This document shows, in pieces, positions 13,079 to 15,248 of a stretch of 15,248 nucleotides of DNA. Under the pieces are notes generated by a model that saw only the letters and a program-made list of their open reading frames with translations, did no database searches and was not told the origin of the DNA. Position 1 is the stretch's first letter; every line of letters begins with the position of its first letter. Origin of the DNA: Comamonadaceae bacterium (GTDB lineage: Bacteria; Pseudomonadota; Gammaproteobacteria; Burkholderiales; Burkholderiaceae_C); the NCBI GenBank assembly GCA_947464665.1, contig CANHXV010000032.1, positions 1-15,248 on the forward strand, in the 5' to 3' direction. A program made the translations under genes and the position numbers.

Positions 13079-14053
13079 TTGGCCAAGCGCACATTCCTAG
13101 ACTTTGAGCAGCCAGTGGCAGAGCTTGAAGGAAAAATTGAAGAACTTCGCTATGTGCAAAGCGAATCAGCCGTTGATATTTCCGAAGAAATTGACCAGCT
13201 AAGTAAAAAGAGCCAACAGCTGACCAAAGACATTTACTCAGACTTGACGGCTTGGCAAATTACCAAAATAGCCCGTCATCCTGAGCGCCCCTACACACTG
13301 GATTACATTCGCGAAATTTTCACAGATTTTGTGGAAATGCACGGCGACCGCCACTTCGCAGACGACTTGTCTATTGTGGGTGGATTGGCCCGCTTCAATG
13401 GATCACCCTGTATGGTGCTCGGTCATCAAAAGGGCCGTGATACCAAAGAACGTACGCAGCGCAACTTTGGCATGAGCAAGCCAGAGGGCTATCGCAAAGC
13501 GCTGCGTCTCATGAAGACTGCAGAAAAATTCAAGCTGCCCGTGTTCACCTTTGTCGACACGCCTGGCGCTTATCCAGGCATTGATGCCGAAGAACGCAGC
13601 CAGTCAGAAGCCATCGGTCGCAACATTTTTGAAATGGCGCAACTTGAGGTACCCATCATCACCACCATCATCGGTGAAGGGGGCTCGGGCGGCGCATTGG
13701 CTATCTCTGTGGCTGATTCAGTGCTCATGCTTCAGTACTCTGTTTATTCCGTCATCAGTCCAGAAGGTTGCGCCTCCATTTTGTGGAAAACCTCTGACAA
13801 AGCTGAGGAAGCGGCTGAGGCGCTTGGCATTACCGCCCACCGTTTAAAAGCTTTGAATTTGGTCGACAAAATTGTGAACGAACCGGTCGGGGGTGCGCAT
13901 CGCGACCCAGCTCAAATGGCAGCATTTTTGAAGCGTGCTTTGGGAGATGCGTGGCGTCAGGTGACCGATTTGAAACCCAAAGAATTGGTCGACCGTCGCT
14001 ACGAGCGATTGCAAAGCTATGGCCGTTTCACAGACACCAAAGCCGGCAAATAA
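13079..14053 (+). CDS. accA: Acetyl-CoA carboxylase carboxyltransferase, alpha subunit
   Basis: A 324-residue protein of normal family length (E. coli 319). It pairs with AccD to form the carboxyltransferase that transfers CO2 from carboxybiotin to acetyl-CoA, the committed step of fatty-acid synthesis. Family segments are intact: the N-terminal FLDFEQPVAELEGKIEEL coiled helix, HPERPYTLDYI, MHGDRHFADD, FVDTPGAYPGIDAEERSQSE, GEGGSGGALAI and ISPEGCASILWK. The start codon is TTG, supported by the strong AAAGGAGG and by the match of MAKRTFLDFEQP to the family N-terminus. It follows the glycosylase by 21 bases and its last 35 bases overlap tilS. Confidence 0.98.
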   Translation: MAKRTFLDFEQPVAELEGKIEELRYVQSESAVDISEEIDQLSKKSQQLTKDIYSDLTAWQITKIARHPERPYTLDYIREIFTDFVEMHGDRHFADDLSIVGGLARFNGSPCMVLGHQKGRDTKERTQRNFGMSKPEGYRKALRLMKTAEKFKLPVFTFVDTPGAYPGIDAEERSQSEAIGRNIFEMAQLEVPIITTIIGEGGSGGALAISVADSVLMLQYSVYSVISPEGCASILWKTSDKAEEAAEALGITAHRLKALNLVDKIVNEPVGGAHRDPAQMAAFLKRALGDAWRQVTDLKPKELVDRRYERLQSYGRFTDTKAGK

Positions 14054-15017
14054 TTCTGCGAATCTGGGTGCGGGTTTGCTTGCGCTCAGTTTTCAGCCCG
14101 AGCTCCCTATGGCCGTTGCCTTCAGCGGTGGTGCAGATTCCACCGCTTTGCTAGTGGCTTGTGTCAGGCAATGGCCAGGGCAGGTTAGGGCCATCCACAT
14201 TCACCATGGTTTGCAAACTGATGCTGATAAGTTTGCGAGCCACTGCCAAGCTTTGTGTGAAAAATTGCAAGTGCCCCTGGTGCTTTGCAAAGTCAATGCC
14301 AAACACGAAACGGGTCAGAGTCCTGAAGACGCTGCCAGAAAAGCGCGGTATTTCGCGCTGAGTGAAACAATTCGCGCGAATCCTTTATTGCAGGGTGTGA
14401 AAGACATTGCTGTGGGGCAACATGCCGATGATCAAGTAGAAACCTTGTTGCTGGCGCTGTCACGTGGTGCTGGATTGCCTGGCTTGGCCAGCATGCCTTC
14501 GGAATGGGTGCGAGATGGTTTGCGTTGGCATCGACCTTTGTTAAGTGTGCCTGGTGCAAACTTGCGTGAATACCTCAAGCATGCTGAAGTAATGTGGGTA
14601 GAAGACCTCACAAATCAAGACGAGCAATTTACCCGCAACCGAATTCGTGCGCAATTGTTGCCAGCTTTGGAGCGTGCTTTTCCCCAGTTCAGGGACACCT
14701 TTTCTAGAAGTGCGGCTCATGCTGCAGAAGCACAAGAAATTTTGAACGAGGTGGCTGCTGCTGATTTGTCTATCCTGATGGCTTCAGGTGGGCTCAACAT
14801 CAAGTCCTTGCAGCAACTCAGTTCAGCCAGGCAGTCTTTGGTGCTTCGGCATTGGCTGAAGGTGCACCACCAAACCACGCCGAGCACCGTCCAAATGAGC
14901 GAATTGTTGTCGCAAATTGCGGCTTGCATCACTCGCGGCCATCAATTGCGATTGAAGGTGGGGCGAGGCTATGCTTTAAGAGATGGGCAGGTCTTGGCTT
15001 GGTCCGATCAGCTTTAG
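14019..15017 (+). CDS. tilS: tRNA(Ile)-lysidine synthase
   Basis: A 332-residue N-type ATP pyrophosphatase that modifies C34 of tRNA-Ile(CAU) to lysidine, so that it reads AUA. The PP-loop AFSGGADSTALL is at about residues 34-45, followed by HIHHGLQTDAD, the GQHADDQVETLLLALSRGAG segment, and the RPLL...REYL and TRNRIRAQLLP motifs. It is shorter than E. coli TilS (432), typical of forms with a reduced C-terminal domain. The start at ATG 14019 overlaps accA by 35 bases. ATG at 14109 would begin only three residues before the PP-loop strand and is less likely. No clear Shine-Dalgarno; translation is probably coupled to accA. Confidence 0.95.
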   Translation: MAVSQTPKPANNSANLGAGLLALSFQPELPMAVAFSGGADSTALLVACVRQWPGQVRAIHIHHGLQTDADKFASHCQALCEKLQVPLVLCKVNAKHETGQSPEDAARKARYFALSETIRANPLLQGVKDIAVGQHADDQVETLLLALSRGAGLPGLASMPSEWVRDGLRWHRPLLSVPGANLREYLKHAEVMWVEDLTNQDEQFTRNRIRAQLLPALERAFPQFRDTFSRSAAHAAEAQEILNEVAAADLSILMASGGLNIKSLQQLSSARQSLVLRHWLKVHHQTTPSTVQMSELLSQIAACITRGHQLRLKVGRGYALRDGQVLAWSDQL

Positions 15018-15030
15018 CCTCTTAAATCCC

Positions 15031-15059
15031 TTCAAATCTAGGGTTCTCCCGAGTACAAT
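15031..15059 (+). promoter_or_regulatory. Candidate lysC promoter
   Basis: TTCAAA (15031-15036) and TACAAT (15054-15059) lie 17 bases apart, predicting a start near 15066 and a 34-base AU-rich leader. No terminator was found in the 82-base gap after tilS, so read-through from the cysS operon may also feed lysC. TTGACG at 15059-15064 is another -35-like hexamer but has no well-spaced -10. Confidence 0.45.
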
Positions 15060-15099
15060 TGACGGGTTTTGCTGGAATTTCCTTTTTATAAATTTAAAA

Positions 15100-15248
15100 A
15101 TGGCACTGATCGTTCACAAATACGGTGGCACTTCAATGGGCTCTACGGAGCGCATCCGAAATGTGGCCAAACGCGTCGCCAAATGGGCTAAGGCTGGCCA
15201 CCAAATGGTGGTGGTGCCAAGCGCAATGAGCGGCGAAACCAATCGCCT
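15100..15248 (+). CDS. lysC: Aspartate kinase, N-terminal fragment
   Basis: Begins with ATG at 15100 and runs off the window after 49 codons. The N-terminus MALIVHKYGGTSMGS contains the KYGGTS nucleotide-binding motif of the amino-acid kinase fold, and VVVPSAMSGETNRL is the matching VVSAMSGET segment, so it is an aspartokinase, the first enzyme of the lysine/threonine/methionine pathway. The ACT regulatory domains lie outside the window. No good Shine-Dalgarno is present; the leader is AU-rich (TTTATAAATTTAAAA), which may bind ribosomal protein S1 instead. Position after accA-tilS is usual for Comamonadaceae. Confidence 0.95.
   Translation, partial: MALIVHKYGGTSMGSTERIRNVAKRVAKWAKAGHQMVVVPSAMSGETNR

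Noticed and set aside
15018..15099. Lysine riboswitch before lysC
   Set aside because: The gap is only 82 bases, too short for that aptamer, and no matching core sequence is seen.

Overview
This is an ordinary-looking stretch of a betaproteobacterial chromosome. The gene order (glyA-nrdR; ppiA-ppiB-lpxH; cysS-alkA-accA-tilS-lysC) and the protein sequences point to Burkholderiales, most likely Comamonadaceae. The base composition looks close to balanced, lower than in many members of that family, which would suit a freshwater Limnohabitans-like organism; that genus guess is inference. There are no tRNA or rRNA genes, insertion sequences, phage genes or CRISPR arrays.

Layout. Positions 1-1777 (minus strand) hold a tightly overlapping minor-pilin operon: a PilE-like pilin, a PilW-like protein, then a PilX-like protein that runs off the left edge. 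fimT (1888-2472, plus) is divergent from it. nrdR and glyA (2475-4165, minus) form an overlapping pair. The glyA leader (about 4229-4390) carries the sequence and pairing hallmarks of a ZTP (pfl-type) riboswitch, which fits glyA's role in one-carbon metabolism. A membrane-anchored lytic transglycosylase (minus, ends 4453) and a large DUF349 protein (plus, 5281-8235) diverge from a very short shared promoter region. On the minus strand, 10843 down to 8281 reads TPR protein - periplasmic cyclophilin - cytoplasmic cyclophilin - lpxH, an apparent operon with cell-envelope and protein-folding roles. On the plus strand, from a good sigma70-type promoter at 10917-10945, come cysS, an AlkA-type DNA glycosylase, accA and tilS, packed with overlaps or a 21-base gap. 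lysC starts at 15100 with its own candidate promoter and is cut by the right edge.

How they work together. The window mixes housekeeping functions: translation (cysS, tilS), fatty-acid and lipid A synthesis (accA, lpxH), one-carbon and amino-acid metabolism (glyA, lysC), dNTP regulation (nrdR), envelope maintenance (lytic transglycosylase, cyclophilins) and type IV pilus assembly.

The signals most worth following are regulatory RNA: the ZTP-like riboswitch with an enlarged internal region, and a two-state terminator/antiterminator-like leader before cysS. Next are the PilW-like protein that lacks a recognisable prepilin cleavage site, and the RGG-rich disordered segment in the DUF349 protein. 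No clearly novel multi-gene system is visible.
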